From positions 8,788-72,787 of the forward strand of contig JTDE01000228.1 in the NCBI GenBank assembly GCA_014338405.1: a stretch of DNA of 64,000 nt. Reading direction: 5' to 3'. The notes under the pieces were generated by a model, which did not search any database, was not told where the DNA came from, and saw only the letters and a list, made by a program, of their open reading frames with translations. The first letter of the stretch is position 1. Each line of letters begins with the position of its first letter. The position numbers were made by a program, and so were the translations under genes. This document shows positions 26,201 through 39,900 of the stretch, piece by piece. The stretch comes from Paragonimus skrjabini miyazakii (Eukaryota; Platyhelminthes; Trematoda; Plagiorchiida; Troglotrematidae).

Positions 26201-29200
26201 GGCAAAATCTTGCGCAATAAATTATTCTAAACGCATTGCTAGTTGTGGTGCAATAATTACATGTCGACAAAAACAACGTAGTAATATCAGACCGGATGGC
26301 GTTCAAAATGTTTCTGCGACCGAATCAGACAAATATTACGACCAGAGTAATCATTTAAATTCCGCGCAATCAACTATCTTAGCGCTTAGAACCAGGCGAT
26401 TACCTTGATTGGCTATAATTTTTGAATGACCACTTACAGGTCTCTGCGCCTAAACTCTTCGACCCGTTTGCTGCACAAAAGTAATGCCACTTCTAATGTT
26501 TTTGAAATTAATTGTCAACATTACCCCAATCCCCACGTCTAAACCGCGTACTAGAGCTGAGTCACCCTAGTCAAAGTCCCTGCAAACTATCCGCATAGGT
26601 GATCATGTGAACAGTGTAAGACACGGTTACCATTCCAATAACACAACAAATCAATGTAGATATACTGATGCAACAACGGAACCATTTGACAGGAGCCAGT
26701 TAAAGTTATCTTGACAGTGAAATTGCGCACTCAATTTAAATTCGAAAGATGAATTCCACGCCAAAATAGCCTGACGAAAAATGAAAACAACAAAAATATC
26801 CCCCTTCACATATAACATAATGATTTAGCTTTTTCAGCTGATTCGTTGCAGGTTTTTGACATACATCAAGATTCATCTGTTGCACTGGTCCGGACGCCGA
26901 ATCCAACTATGTGTAGATATCCTAGTATAATATTTCACTGATGGTTACCTGCTATTTATTCACTTCCCGGAATTTGTGCCTTATTGAAAATGGTGGTGAT
27001 TTTTCGCTGCACGTGATACGTTTGCGTCCGTTAAAGTTTTTGGGGTTTAGTGGGATATATTTGATGACAATCTTCACATTCAGACGAAACTTGTGGCCGG
27101 TCTGTTTCGAATGGAAGCGTTAAACTTCTGGTTAGTTTTCATCAAAGTTCATCAGTAGTACGTGACCTTGTGCTGATCGGAATTTTCCATCAGGCCATCT
27201 TGATTTTTGTAACAAAGTCGGTGAACGAATAGTCATGTGAAACCACCTGACCACAATTTCACGCCAATAGTGTCAAGTTGGCTCGATCGTTTCGAGAGGA
27301 GAGTAAGCAGAAAATCTCAGTTCAATCGGGTGAACAATCTCACGGTAACGACTTCTCACTTAGTCGCCAACTGAGCAGTGTTTAACACACTGGTTGGGGA
27401 TCCAAGCTGTTACAAAATAAACATTACTCACAGTTAACCGTAACTTTCCCACCCAGTTAGACCTTGCAGCTGGTCCACATTTGTTGGTGGTAACGTGGTT
27501 GACCAATTTTGTTAGGTCTACAGAAGGAGATTTGAATGGACAAACGCGTTCATTTCCTAAGCTTGTCAGTGAGTAACGCAACTTAATAACAGTTGAAGAT
27601 TCATTATTTGTTTAACGTGCTTGCAAACAACTATCCTCCACGCACTTTCCATTAAGGTCCCGTTTACGATCATGATTAGGTGAAATATGAAGCTTCAGGA
27701 TTAAACACGACGGGCTAAGACTGTCTCAACCCACTGGTTCCCACCAAAGGGCTTTGAAAAGGCTAACAGTAACAAGTAAACTGTTATGCACAATGAGAAT
27801 ATGTACACGTCTTTCATGAGGTTAGGACACACGTGGAATAGCTTGGCTCTTATGTCTGAGGCATTCATTTATGTAAGGAAAGCGAAAGTAGCTTGACCGA
27901 AATAACAGAAAAGATAATATAACTAAATGAAACTGGTTCTGACTACATGGTATACGGATCACCAGGAATGAATGTTTACATAGCCTTGAGTAGAACCCAA
28001 TTGCAGAAGTTTGTGTGTCAACTGAATTGAAATCAACGACGGAAACAGCAACTTCAAACGGGGCAAACGTTCTATTAGTCAGACCATGCAGCCAGATCGG
28101 GAGCTCAGAAATATCACACTCAGTCTCTGTTTAAGATGCAGTGTACAATTTGTGCCAACAAAAGTGGCTTAAGGCCTATTCATTAATCAGTGCTACCCAG
28201 AGTAACAGTACAAGCTGGATAGAGAATATATTAATCATGTGATCTTATGTTCAATGAACTCTGTCTGAAAAAAGGAAACGGCATAGTCAGGATATCTTAA
28301 AAGAAGTGGGTATGATTTACAACAGTGATAGCTGTGCCAATTCGGCAAAAGCTTCGTCACCATCTACATGAATCGCGCGCAGATTTTGATTCAGGAAAAC
28401 GCTTCATTAAAATTCTACGTAAAGAAGTCTACTTCAGTCTACTGGTAGATGGTTATAATTTTACAGCCATATATTTATGTAATTAGCAATCAACTGTACA
28501 CACAATGCTACCCCCCGAAAGAATTGTCTCTGAAATTCTGAGGTCTGTTTTATAACTAATGTGACAGCAGAACGCCTCCAACGGACCAAAAATGTATTGG
28601 ATGCAGGAAATGTGTTGTGCGTGCACTTTTAATCGAGGTTGAATCAACCACTAGAAACGTTTAATGCTGTATCAGTCCACCGCCTAAATAAAAAATGCTC
28701 ACGAAACAGCTTGCGTACAAGTTAGTGTTAATCTGTTAAGGATGGGGCCGTTATATCTTCTGACAGATTTCCTTGTAATCAAGATTTAATGAATAACACA
28801 TTCTATATCCGTTGTGAGTCGTCGTTCTGGCCAGTAGTAATTAGCGAAGGCTACGCAACCTCAGTTCTTTTGTGTTAATTATGGATCCCATATGAGATGA
28901 GGCATTATGGTATGACATCTAACGGTGATTTCTATGCCTTTTTGACATTTATAAGTTTGGATTTTTACATCGCTTCTATTTTCATCATAGTTGAGCATGC
29001 TTCGGTTAAGTTAATTAATTGGCCATCTCAGTCATAGCCAAAATAAGTGGGCTTGTATCATTATGCACTCGTACTATATAATGTACGCACACAGTCCGCG
29101 GGATTGTCCGTTGAGATTTACAAGAGACGTCATGCAACAGAAATCCCACGCGTTATTGGTTCTCCAAAAAATAGGTACCGAAAAAGCGTGTTACCGGTAG

Positions 29201-32200
29201 CCGATTGCAGTGAAGTCCAAAGGGCTTTTGCTGTTCAGTTGGTATACCTTTCCCTTTGCTTTAGTGCAAAGATATTGATGTGGAGAAGTCTAAATCAAAT
29301 GACTTTCAGGAAACCTTGTAAAAAAATCACCAGACTGGTTTCAACGCTTCGCTATAGGAGCAGATGCGACGTACTCCCAACAAGTGGCAGAACACATGTA
29401 TAAGGTATAGTTAGAATAAAGCCACTCGCACTATTGGCAAAAATATACATCTAATAGTAAACAAGTGACAGTTGGCATTAAAAACTCCATTGCTATTCAC
29501 ACAATTAGCCATTCTGTCCATAACGTTTCATTCACAAACGTGTTGAATCATGCTATTCGGTAACGTTACACAACAGAACCTCGTGAAAATCCGCAAGAAG
29601 GTATTAAGCCAGACATCCTAAAACTAAATGTTGATCACCTGAGGATGCGTTTTCGACTTTAAGACCCAAAAACCCTTAAAGGTTTTGCTAATTGCAAATT
29701 GGACAGCCAAAATTTCGTTAACAAGCTTCATTCTGACGTCGAAACTTGTTGTCAGCAGTGATGAATTTTTTAGCCTAGCGTCAAAATAGGCCACTTTACT
29801 CTTTAGTCAGCTTCAGAATAGCTTTAGGCCGGGTAGTTGACAGCAGCATTAAACGGTGGTCGTCAAGCAATCGAAAACAATAACGTTTAAAATAAGCGAA
29901 TGCCCTCCAGCTACTGCAGTACTCAATCATTTCACGGCAGCTTTGTTACTAAACATCACAGTTAGCACTGAAAACGGAACAGATGGATTTCAACCTTGGT
30001 TTTGCACACCATTAATGAGCCCATATTGAATCACAAATTGTAGTTCCTGCAGTGTGTGGTTCCGTAACAAAAAATTGAAACATGTCTAACTCAAACACTA
30101 GTAATTTGTTCTCCTTGCGCAGGCAAACATCAAAAATCCAAACCACCGGAGTGTCTACAACCAGTACGCTGAAACATAAAATGTATGCCGCCAGATGTTA
30201 ACATTTCGACTAATTACGTATCACAACCCGCTGACTTGAACCCAGCAATTGCACACGGAACCAATAAGTGGATGAGCCAACCATCGACGCCGGTCATCGG
30301 CCACTCATTGGTACAATCAGTTTCATGTCAACTGGACTGATTCTGTCAAAACCTTCTTGTCCGGTGTCCAGAAAGTATACGACAATGACCTATTTATGGT
30401 GGGTCAACAATTACACTGTTTTAGCTTCGTTTTAACAGACTCCAAATGAAAATCATTGCTTATCTTATTTCATAGAACCAGAATAATATGCACAATAGAT
30501 CGCCTGAAGGAAGGAGGGCCGGTTGGAAAATCACTGTCCAGGAAAGGTTGTGTATATCCGCAATAGAAAAAAAGATTCAAAAGTGACTAGTTCCAATACA
30601 GAGTAAAAGAATGTAGTTGTGCAACATGAATATCAAACTGACATTAGCATTGCACCGTAGTTGTTCATCTCTGGCCGTGCGTGTTGTGTTGAGCGCTAAG
30701 GGATTATATTTCCACGGCTGTGATTCACACATAGCCAATCAATGAGTCTCATGTAATAAAATCGTCCCGTTTCCGTTGGAAGTACGTCTACATAGGTGGG
30801 AGAGATAAGCGTCTGTTGCAAGCCATGGCGGAAAAAAGTTCCACATGTCCATCAACTACCGTGCAGTAAAGTAACGAGGCGACTGTGGCAAACTCGAAGA
30901 ATTCGGCCTCAGTGATGTTGAATATAAAAATCCTCCTTCCTATGAGATGGAATACATCATGTGAGCCGTAAACATTAAAAACATTTGACCGGTCGGTTCA
31001 CTTGATGCTACTGTGGGCAATTAGTGCAAAAATTGATTGGTTTCACATTAACGAGTGATGAGGGTAAATAGAAATGTCAGCAGTTTGTGACATATCTTCT
31101 TTGTCTTGATAAAGTGCCAGTAAGACTTTGTCAAAGTTCTGGTATTGTTCCAGAAGAGTTCAGTGTGTTAAACAAAAAAACAGTCAACCGTGATCACTTC
31201 AAAGGCTGAACATGTAACACATAAAATGTGTGCTTGGTGGAAAAACAGCGGAAGCTGAGGGCGAGGCTGTATATACGTATATGCCTGTAAAGACACTTGT
31301 GTACATGTCTTGTGAGACATCCGAATCAAACACCAAGCTGGTATATTAAGTTATGTATTTGTCAATCAACTAAAACGGAGGGTTGGAAACAGCCCGGATA
31401 AGTAAGGCCTCCAACTGTAGCACAGTAAACTGAGTTCAATGGCACACTTCTTACAGAGGCTTAAAAAAGTTTACCAAATTGTTTAGCTCAACTTTTGAAC
31501 ATGGGAAATAATCACACAGCAGATTCTTGTTCTTAATTAATCCAAACGCAGTTGGTCTGGTCAACTCGACTGAATCGATCGTGCTTTTGTTGAAAAGCTC
31601 AAGTCAGTTTATTGTATTGAAGTATTAACTTGGTAGCAAACATTATGTCTGTGACATATTTAGAAACCACGGTGATTCTGCATGCTGTGTACATTTTTTC
31701 TTACATGTTCCAAAAAATGGTGAAGTTTATTTTATTCTTCACACCTCTCAGGGTTAGATAATAACTAGTAAAAACGGTTTTACCCAAAGTAGTGCGAAGT
31801 TCCGTGGGCTGTCATTGAGTAAGTGTCTAAACTCCATCGTAGTTGAAACGTTGAAACGTTTTCCACTTTTCAGACGTGCACGTGATTCTAGCCAAACATT
31901 TAGTTGTAATCAGTAGCTATGCGAATAATACGTGAGCCAAATTAGCTGTATTGCTTTCTAAAATCAGTGAGGTAGGTTTACTAGTAAGTTTAATCAATTA
32001 CAAAATAATTCAATGTGAGTGTTAACGCACTGCTTCTAAGCATTTCGAATGTAACGTTTACCATTTATCGAGTGTTTTTGTGCTAGATTAACTTGACAGA
32101 GTTAAACATTTCATACAAAATGTTTATTCCGTTCAGGAGCAAAAGGTCTACGACTGTCAAGTCGATTGTATGAGTTTATGTTTTACTACGAATTTATTAT

Positions 32201-32640
32201 GACTATTGATGTAATTGCAAAACACAACGACGCTGAATTTCAACTTCAAATGTCAAGGAAGCGACGTTCAATGCTGGGTTCAGGCACCCTAGAGTTTCCA
32301 TAGCACTTTTAGATGTGAAGTCACTGATCAAAATTGTCCTAGTTTAAATACTAGGCATAACCAGCATGTACGCATTTCACTTGTTGCAATCAGGTTTCTG
32401 ACACACAGTAGGAGATGCTGCAAACTTTCAAAAGGATTCGTACTATTTATATTAAACAACTATAATTCATCCTGCAGTTTAGGTTGTCAGTTGAGAGATT
32501 TTTTTCACAAGCATTTTGGAGACAAATCAGTCATTTCTTCAGACGTTAATCGCATTAACGTGTATTCTATAAGTCCGAGTCAAGTGGAGTTATCTGTTTT
32601 CAATCGTTTCCAGATTCCCATAGAATTCATAAGAAGTCAG
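23264..32640. other. No recognisable gene
   Basis: Nine kilobases of AT-rich sequence. The longest open frame (29047-29403, plus, 118 codons) has no domain motif. I see no RNA gene, tandem array or element that can be supported. Confidence 0.4.
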
Positions 32641-32681
32641 TTATGCGAACAGCTGTTTTCGGTAATTCTCATCGGGCTTTT
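32641..32681 (-). ncRNA. Degenerate type I hammerhead ribozyme of PLE copy 1
   Basis: About 85 nt downstream of the PLE reading frame the minus strand shows a damaged hammerhead core: CCGATGA (consensus CTGATGA, so U4 is C), a short stem II region GAATTACC, then GAAA, a stem III hairpin (AAC, loop AGCT, GTT) and a cleavage-type UUC. Only two base pairs of stem I (GC with GC) are next to the core. The order matches the intact hammerhead at 45.7 kb. Hammerheads are known in PLEs of many animals. Self-cleavage is unlikely with the U4 change. Confidence 0.55.
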
Positions 32682-32765
32682 ACAATTACATAGGGTACAT
32701 GCGTTTTATATATGAAAGGTTAGAGGAAGTCAAATAGGTCATTAGAATCATAGACATGGAGCGGA

Positions 32766-33960
32766 TCACAGTCTACTGGAGGGGGTTGGGAGTGTTGGTG
32801 AATGTGTGGCATTATCACTCGTGCCTACCGTGAGACATGCATTTGGCGGTGTTAAGGGGTTCACGCCTGATTGGGTTTCAAGAGGCTGTGGAATAGTTGG
32901 CCAAGGGAGATGTAGGGCATGTACGAACTGTTTTTGGGCACACAGACAGGGGCTGTAGAGTCTGATGGCAATTGCCTCGGCCGTTGATAACAGTCGCGAT
33001 CTGACAGCTCTGGAGTGGGCTTGACGAACCTTGTAGATGACTCGGAAAGCTTTATCCGGCTCAATTTGATGACCAGTGTCAATTAGATGTGAACCGATTG
33101 CACTGGAAATGGGCTCTATCGGACCATTGCGAAGCCGTTTTGGGAGGTGTTCACGAATCCTTTCTGATAGCCGCCTTGTGGTTCTCCCAACGTAACCAGC
33201 TTGACAACAACAGGTGAGAGAATAAACACAAAAAGACAAAGAAAACCTAGGCAAGCTATCTTTGAAGTGTGGCACCAGTACCGGGCAGGTATTGAACGAT
33301 AAGATGACCCCTGCTGCAGGATAGGCAATTTCGACTGCATTACAAACTCGGCGGGTGATATTTTCAGTGGTGGCTTCCCCCTTGTATGATAGGGTGATAA
33401 AGACGGGCTTTTTATCCACCGTCTGAACAATTTCATGTCTCACCTTGGGTTGCATGTTCCTGTCCAGGAATCGTTGTGGATATCCATTCAGACTTAGCAC
33501 ATCTCGAATGCGCTGGAGTTCATCCGATAGTGTATCTGGCGTGCATATCTTTTTAGCTCTACTTGTTAAGCAGCAAACCAAATTCCGCTTATACTTCAAC
33601 GGAACAAAGCTGAGGAAGTGCGTGTACTGGCCAGTCCACGTTTTTTTCCCTATGAACTGCTCTTTGAACGGACCCATCAATTCTACGGAGCATGGCAACA
33701 TCTAGAAATGATAGCTGGCTATTCATCTCTAATTCGATAGTGAATGCGATGTTGGAGTGCGCACGATTAAATTCAGCTAGTAGAGATTGTGTGTCATCTT
33801 CGTCGTTTATGAGACAAAATATATCGTCTACATAGCGTCTATAGAGACAGCAATTATTGACAAGAGCAGAATGTGGCTTTTCTTCTGATACTCAGAAACC
33901 AAACAGAACTCAATACACAGGATGCACTGCAATACCACACAATCGAAATAGTCTGAATTC
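32766..33960 (-). pseudogene. Penelope-like element copy 1: reverse transcriptase end and GIY-YIG endonuclease
   Basis: The minus strand encodes the C-terminal half of a PLE protein. Upstream, the reverse transcriptase motif RRYVDDIFC lies at about 33,840-33,814 (YVDD codons at 33823-33834), followed by LSFLDVAMLRR. The frame then shifts by one base at the seven-T run 33641-33647, and the second frame (33701-32766) continues with KKTWTGQYTHFLSF, a linker, and the GIY-YIG endonuclease: VYSL at residues 159-162, GYVGRTTRR at 169-177, and the catalytic Glu in AEAIAIR near 242. These proteins copy their RNA and nick target DNA. Before YVDD a fragment like FRLFRLCG is readable, but the first catalytic motif (usually GVAMGSPL) is missing, which suggests an internal deletion. 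With frameshift and deletion the copy is inactive. Confidence 0.85.
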
Positions 33961-36900
33961 AGTCACTAGCGCGAGAGATCATAACTGCCTTTTTCTGGAC
34001 ACTCATGTAATTGAGCACGCATTGTATAGAACTGGGCTCATCATGCCATTTTGGTTAGACAGCCTCGTGAACAATCAAGAATGTTGATAGGGCAGATGGT
34101 GCAGCTTACCAAGTCTTTTACTGCAACTTGCAAAATCATGCTTCTCAAAATGTATAGATCGTCAATAGAGGCTTTGATTTCTAGCAACGTAGCAACTGTC
34201 CCCGGCCAACAGGCCTGATCTCTAGTGATTTGTATTTACTTAGATTAGAAAAAAATCGGTACCAGGAGGCAAGCCAAAGGGAAAGGTGATTAGAAGTCGA
34301 CTACGAACTAGCGGTTATATTCTGTTGAAGAAATCGTCCCTTGTAGGATACTCAGGGTTGTGAGCTCAGAGGGGCAGTTTACAAGGACTTGTCTACTAGT
34401 AGTCTAGAATAATAAAAATTAATTTCTTTTATCATTATTATTACAATGCCAACCTACAAATATTTGACAAACCGTCATACATTTGTGGGAGACCTCTATG
34501 TAAAGGCAGAGAAGGAGAATTCAGGAACGCGTTTAAGCAAATTAAATGGACATCTGGCGCTTTAGAAAATTGGTTTCCAAAAACAAAAAACTGACTTGCA
34601 TTGACCAGAGGTGACCGTTTCAGAGAATTGTGTCAATTACGGATCATTTTGGTGCAGAATAATCTAGTGTGTTATGTTATGACTAAGCTGTTAACCCGTA
34701 TAACGTGTTAGCTTGCAATCAGCTGCACAATCGAAGTGTGAAATCATTTAGAAAAACGTTCCATTTTCAAAAAGCTCAAACAATTTTGCCGCTTTCACAC
34801 AAGTTAGCAAATAACATACGAGTTGGACTTGTTAGTAGGCCGTGGCAAATCGACTGTTTTGTGGACAAACTGCACTGTTTGTTCAGTCAGTCAATCACCA
34901 TCAATCAGAACTTTGTGATTAGATTCGCACAAACGACCCTATTTGTCTAATTTATCGACAAAACGAGTATGCTGGTGTTTCACTGCAATCAGCTGCTTCT
35001 GCTTAGCTGTGGAGATCGGTTACTGATCTGGTTACGCAATACCAGCTTTAAGACCAAGAATTGGAAAGTCACCTTCAGCTTTCATCAGTCATTATAACGC
35101 CATCAAGTTGGGTCAAATAAGGAAACTGCTTTATGCATTTTGGGAGGTGGATATTCAGCGTTTGCTCATCTGGTAGACAGAATATTTAATTAAACTATCA
35201 ATTCCTTCACAAAATGGTTCGGATTAATAAAAACCATGTCAATTGAGGAATTGCAAATATGCGTTGGTATGAGCATAAATTAAATTAAAAATCAACTTAG
35301 TCGAAGATGTGAATATACGTTTATAAAGATCATAATGAATAGGTTGTAGGGAAATCAATGAAATACGGAGGGCATGCGACTTTCTTACTCAACAATTTCG
35401 AACTGTTACACAGTTAAAGAGATTATAAACCGACATAATGCTGTAGCTAGGAAGAAGATGTAAATCTATGATTACAAGGTCAAAAGAATTGTTGGAGTAC
35501 AATAAAGCCGAAAGAGGAAAATGCACACATTCATAAAACGGGGAATAAAAGTATACAACAGTGAACATAATCTTGGACGTGAAACATTACAATAAACACA
35601 TGATTAACATGAAGAGACCAAGTCAAGTTGTGGATCAGCGGTACACCTAACTACTTACCAGAATGAAGCCTAGGAATAAACTTGTTTTCAATCTTTATCG
35701 GAAAGCAAGATTCAAAAAGATGTATGTAAGTTGTTACTTTAAAAAAAGAAAACCAATGCGTTTGAAAGTAGTGAGCAATAAGGAGCGCGCCGTAGACCAA
35801 TCGGCCAATTCGGTAAAATCATTTTGTAAGTGGAGGGAAAGGAATATTTCTGAACGTCGGACATCAAACAAAGTATCAGCCTCATAGTTTAGTAAAAAAT
35901 AATGTTTAGGGATGGACAGAGGTTCATAAGTAAGTAAGTAAAGAAAAAAAAGAAAAAAAAACAGGGGACTAATTCTGTCTTGGACAGCACCCAGATTTAC
36001 GGCTATTGAAAAGGCTTCTTGACTATATAAGCTAACAGACTGCCAAAAATAATTATTTAACATTAAGGTGACTGTTGAATGCCGTAGTTTTTGTAAACAA
36101 AACTAAATTTCTATTGATGCAAGTAAAAGCGCTGCTGTGAGTGAGGAAACAAAAACGGGCTACACATTTGTTATCCGGAGCTGACAAAAATGAGTGAACA
36201 AGAAAGGGCAGTGTGTTAACGGTGTGTCCAGACTGATGATATGCAAAATAACTGGAAACAGTATAGTTGTTCCACAAAAGTATTTATCCAAAAAGAAGTT
36301 TCTCAGTAAATTCGAACGCCACAGATTTGCATGCAATCGTCCAAAATTTGGATGTGCTTTTCTCAGGTGACGGCTTGATGCTAACAGTTCTCCATGAGTC
36401 GGTAGTTTTTTTCCGTATGACTGATTCAGTCAATGTGTCTACAAAAGAAACAACCAAACATTTCACCACGCTACTTCAGTGTAACTGGTAAACGTCCGTC
36501 TGGCCTTCTCGCTTCGCTTGTTTTGAGTTACATCGTTTCTCTATACACGGATGTGAGTTCAACAGGGAATACAGTTGTCGGTCGAAGAAAATTATTCACA
36601 AACAGACGAAGAGATATTTCGTGAACCCCCAGAAGTAATGTTTAACTCCTCAATATCTTTGGAGGACATTTGAATGGGACAGTTGACACAACTTGACTGA
36701 TTAAAAGTCTTCCATATTAAGTGGCAGCTTTCATTGCCGAGGGATGTCTGCGGAAAAATGCATTACAGCTATATAATTTATTTTCCTCTGTTGAAGAGGA
36801 GGATTAAACTTCTGCACAGTTAACGGCATAATACATGTGACGAGAACATATCAGCGCCTATAAAGAGTGTCTCACAGGGACAAAAGACCTTAAAACAAAA

Positions 36901-39900
36901 GTTCAAATATCTGTCTGAATTACTCAGTGACGAATGGTTGCTAACAGAATTGTCTACAGTAGTTAAGGCAAGATGAGAAAATACTAGTGCGTAAAATAGA
37001 TAAAATTTAACGTATAAACATATATAACAACAGTATATAGCAGATTGATCTTCGTAACGAAGCCAGTGTCGATTGAAATTACTCGAGAGAATACACAAAG
37101 AATTGTTCAGATATTCGTAATAGCAGTAGAAAAACTTGCCCTTAGATTTCGCCAACTCGTCATCATGACGCAAGTGGCGTCCTTGTCGTACCGTCGTACA
37201 CAAAAATGTGTTTGGTTTTCAACGCGTGTTATGTTACTACCATCCACCGACGCAGATCTCAACGATCAGTTTTCTAACTCTCATCTGTCTCATGCACTGC
37301 TGACTTTGTCATGTATTCTGTAGACAGTGGCTGGAACAAAGGGGAAACATTGTCTATATGTTACTCAGTTGCATTTGTACCAAGCCAGGTATAGGTGTTA
37401 CCTTCCGGCCGAACCCATTTTACGCCGACAGAAGCCAATTCTTTAAAAGTACTGTAGTCGAAAATCACATCAGAGACTTGTTGATCTATACCAGCCTCAA
37501 ACATAAACCATATGGGTGTATTGCAGGATGTTGCAGGGTGACAATTAAAGATGCGAGTATGGATGCCACACAGGCTCTCGTCATTTCAATTTCACGAAGA
37601 TTCAGATGAACATTTTATCTTGCGAATGTCAGTAATTTGTTGACACTATACTCAATACTAATTTTAAAGTCCACATAACGCCAGTATGTTGCTGAAGCGG
37701 ACGCCGAAACCTAGACGGAGTAAGACATAAGCAGAAGGGTCGTTCATCTCACATGAAAACTTAGATAGCATCCCGGTCAGTACACAGTTATAATGCCTCC
37801 AGCCTGAAGGCAGGCGATGGAATCTGTCGAAACCTCAGTGAGTTCTTTTGGAAGCCTTGACTCAACTATCGGTACATATATGGATAATTCTACCACGCTT
37901 CATGTTACATTGCTCAGTCGAAGCACAAACAGATATCCATAATTTAATTTTCTAAGAAAGTGTCGGAAAGTAGAGGTCGCTGAAAACGGTTCAGTCTTTG
38001 TCAAATGAAAGGTGCTAATGTTGAACAATCTGAGTTGCAGAGGTAATGATAAATTCAACAAAAAGCCATAAACACATTTTCACCCGGTGTCAATTCACAT
38101 TCTGTTATATTTCATCTGATAACTGCTGAAGTCTACGGTTGAATATTTCATATGTTATTAGACGCTTTGAAAAGAGAATTACAAAACAATAGTCCAAAAT
38201 TGGTTGCAAATGCCCTATTCTGACTTCTCTGTTGTTATTTGTTACGGGAGATAGATGTTTCCTATTACTGAACAAGTACTGATTGTTTCAACAATGGGTC
38301 TCAACGTCACATTGTTAGTTTCCAGTTTTGTTGTTGTGTCACCCTTGCACAACACCAAGTTGTTTGATAAAAACATTAAACTGTGAAATGTGACGATGAG
38401 AACTGTACTACAATCCATCGGTTGTGTCTATTATATCCATATGGGCAAGTTTACACGTACTTTAGACGAATATTGTGGAGCGCTCTGTGATTATTAACGG
38501 TTGTCTGCCGTCTTTAAACGGTAATTGATTGGTCAGAAAGCTGCAACATTTTCACCTGTTATGTTTATTAGTGAGTCCTATCGTAAAACGATGGCCCAGA
38601 AACATATATGTTTCGTAGAACAAATGGTCAGTTTAAAAGCTACGCAAGTAAAAAACTAAACAAACGTTTTCAACTATATTATTTTTTCTACTGATAACCT
38701 GAAATTTTCAAATGGTAGCTGTTAGTCAACGTTGGCTGGCTTTTGATATTCCGAGCATTTTTCGTACTTGTTCTCTTGACTAATCAGGTGATCATAAACA
38801 ACAGATGAGGCTCAAAGTTACTTGTTTTTTTCGAGACAATATTAATTATTATTGCAAAAAACGAGAATAAAAACCGCAGAGTATTGTGGCTCGTCTTCTT
38901 TATATCAGTTACATCACTTAAGTGCCAAGTACAGCTCCGAAGTACCACTTATTACTGCTCCTTCCCTCTGATGGGCTCGGGATCAATATGCCAAATGAAG
39001 ACGATTATGCCCATATATTATCACATGAATAGTCTCAGTTGATATGTTGGAATGTTTGCTACGTAACGCAGGGTTTCAATATGTATTTTACCTTGTAATT
39101 TTATTTAGTGGCAATTATGAACACACTTTTGTGATGTAGGTGAGTGTCTGAATCACACTAATCGGGAATTGCTATACAGAAATATATCTTGGAACATGAA
39201 AAATTAGGCGTGAATGAACAAACAGACAAAAACTGAAGTTTTACATCAAATCAATTCTAACCAACACAATTTGTATCAACGTTAAATTATACAAGTTATA
39301 CCATACAAACATATGATTCCGTTTGTTGTTTTTGCCAGGCGTGTACTGACTCTTTTGGCTCGCTGAATAAATAAGCTCTACGTTCGGAACGTCATAAAGT
39401 AAGTTTGTGTGATGTCGACTTGCTCAAACTGTTTCATCCAACTGAGGGATTAGTCGAATGACAGAAAAATTTGAAACAGCATTAAACGTGTAAACTATTC
39501 AACCAGTCTTATAGAGCATTTCCTATGAATAATACTTCAGTTTACTCCACTTTGAGTTTGTAATATTGATTAATTGCATGGCAGTGATCTTGGTGAGATA
39601 CCCGCTATTACACTGTTGTACATCACCTACTTTATGACAGGTGAATGACAATGCAACGGTTGATATCAGTCACTCATTCACTGACGTTAAATTCACATTC
39701 TTAGGCTAGTTTGGAATGCAACTTTTAAATAGATTTTTTAAATTCTTCCTTTACTAAAGCAGTGAAAGATTTCTTCTTTGACAAAGGCATCACGTTCATG
39801 ACTTTTAATGTTTTTTTTAATAGAATTTTTGGCTGCCAAATTATGAAGTTTGTTGTTAGTGAAAAAAAGAACGGTTTAAACCAGACAATTTAAACTAAAA

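Noticed and set aside
29047..29403. 118-codon open frame
   Set aside because: No domain motif and no supporting neighbours.
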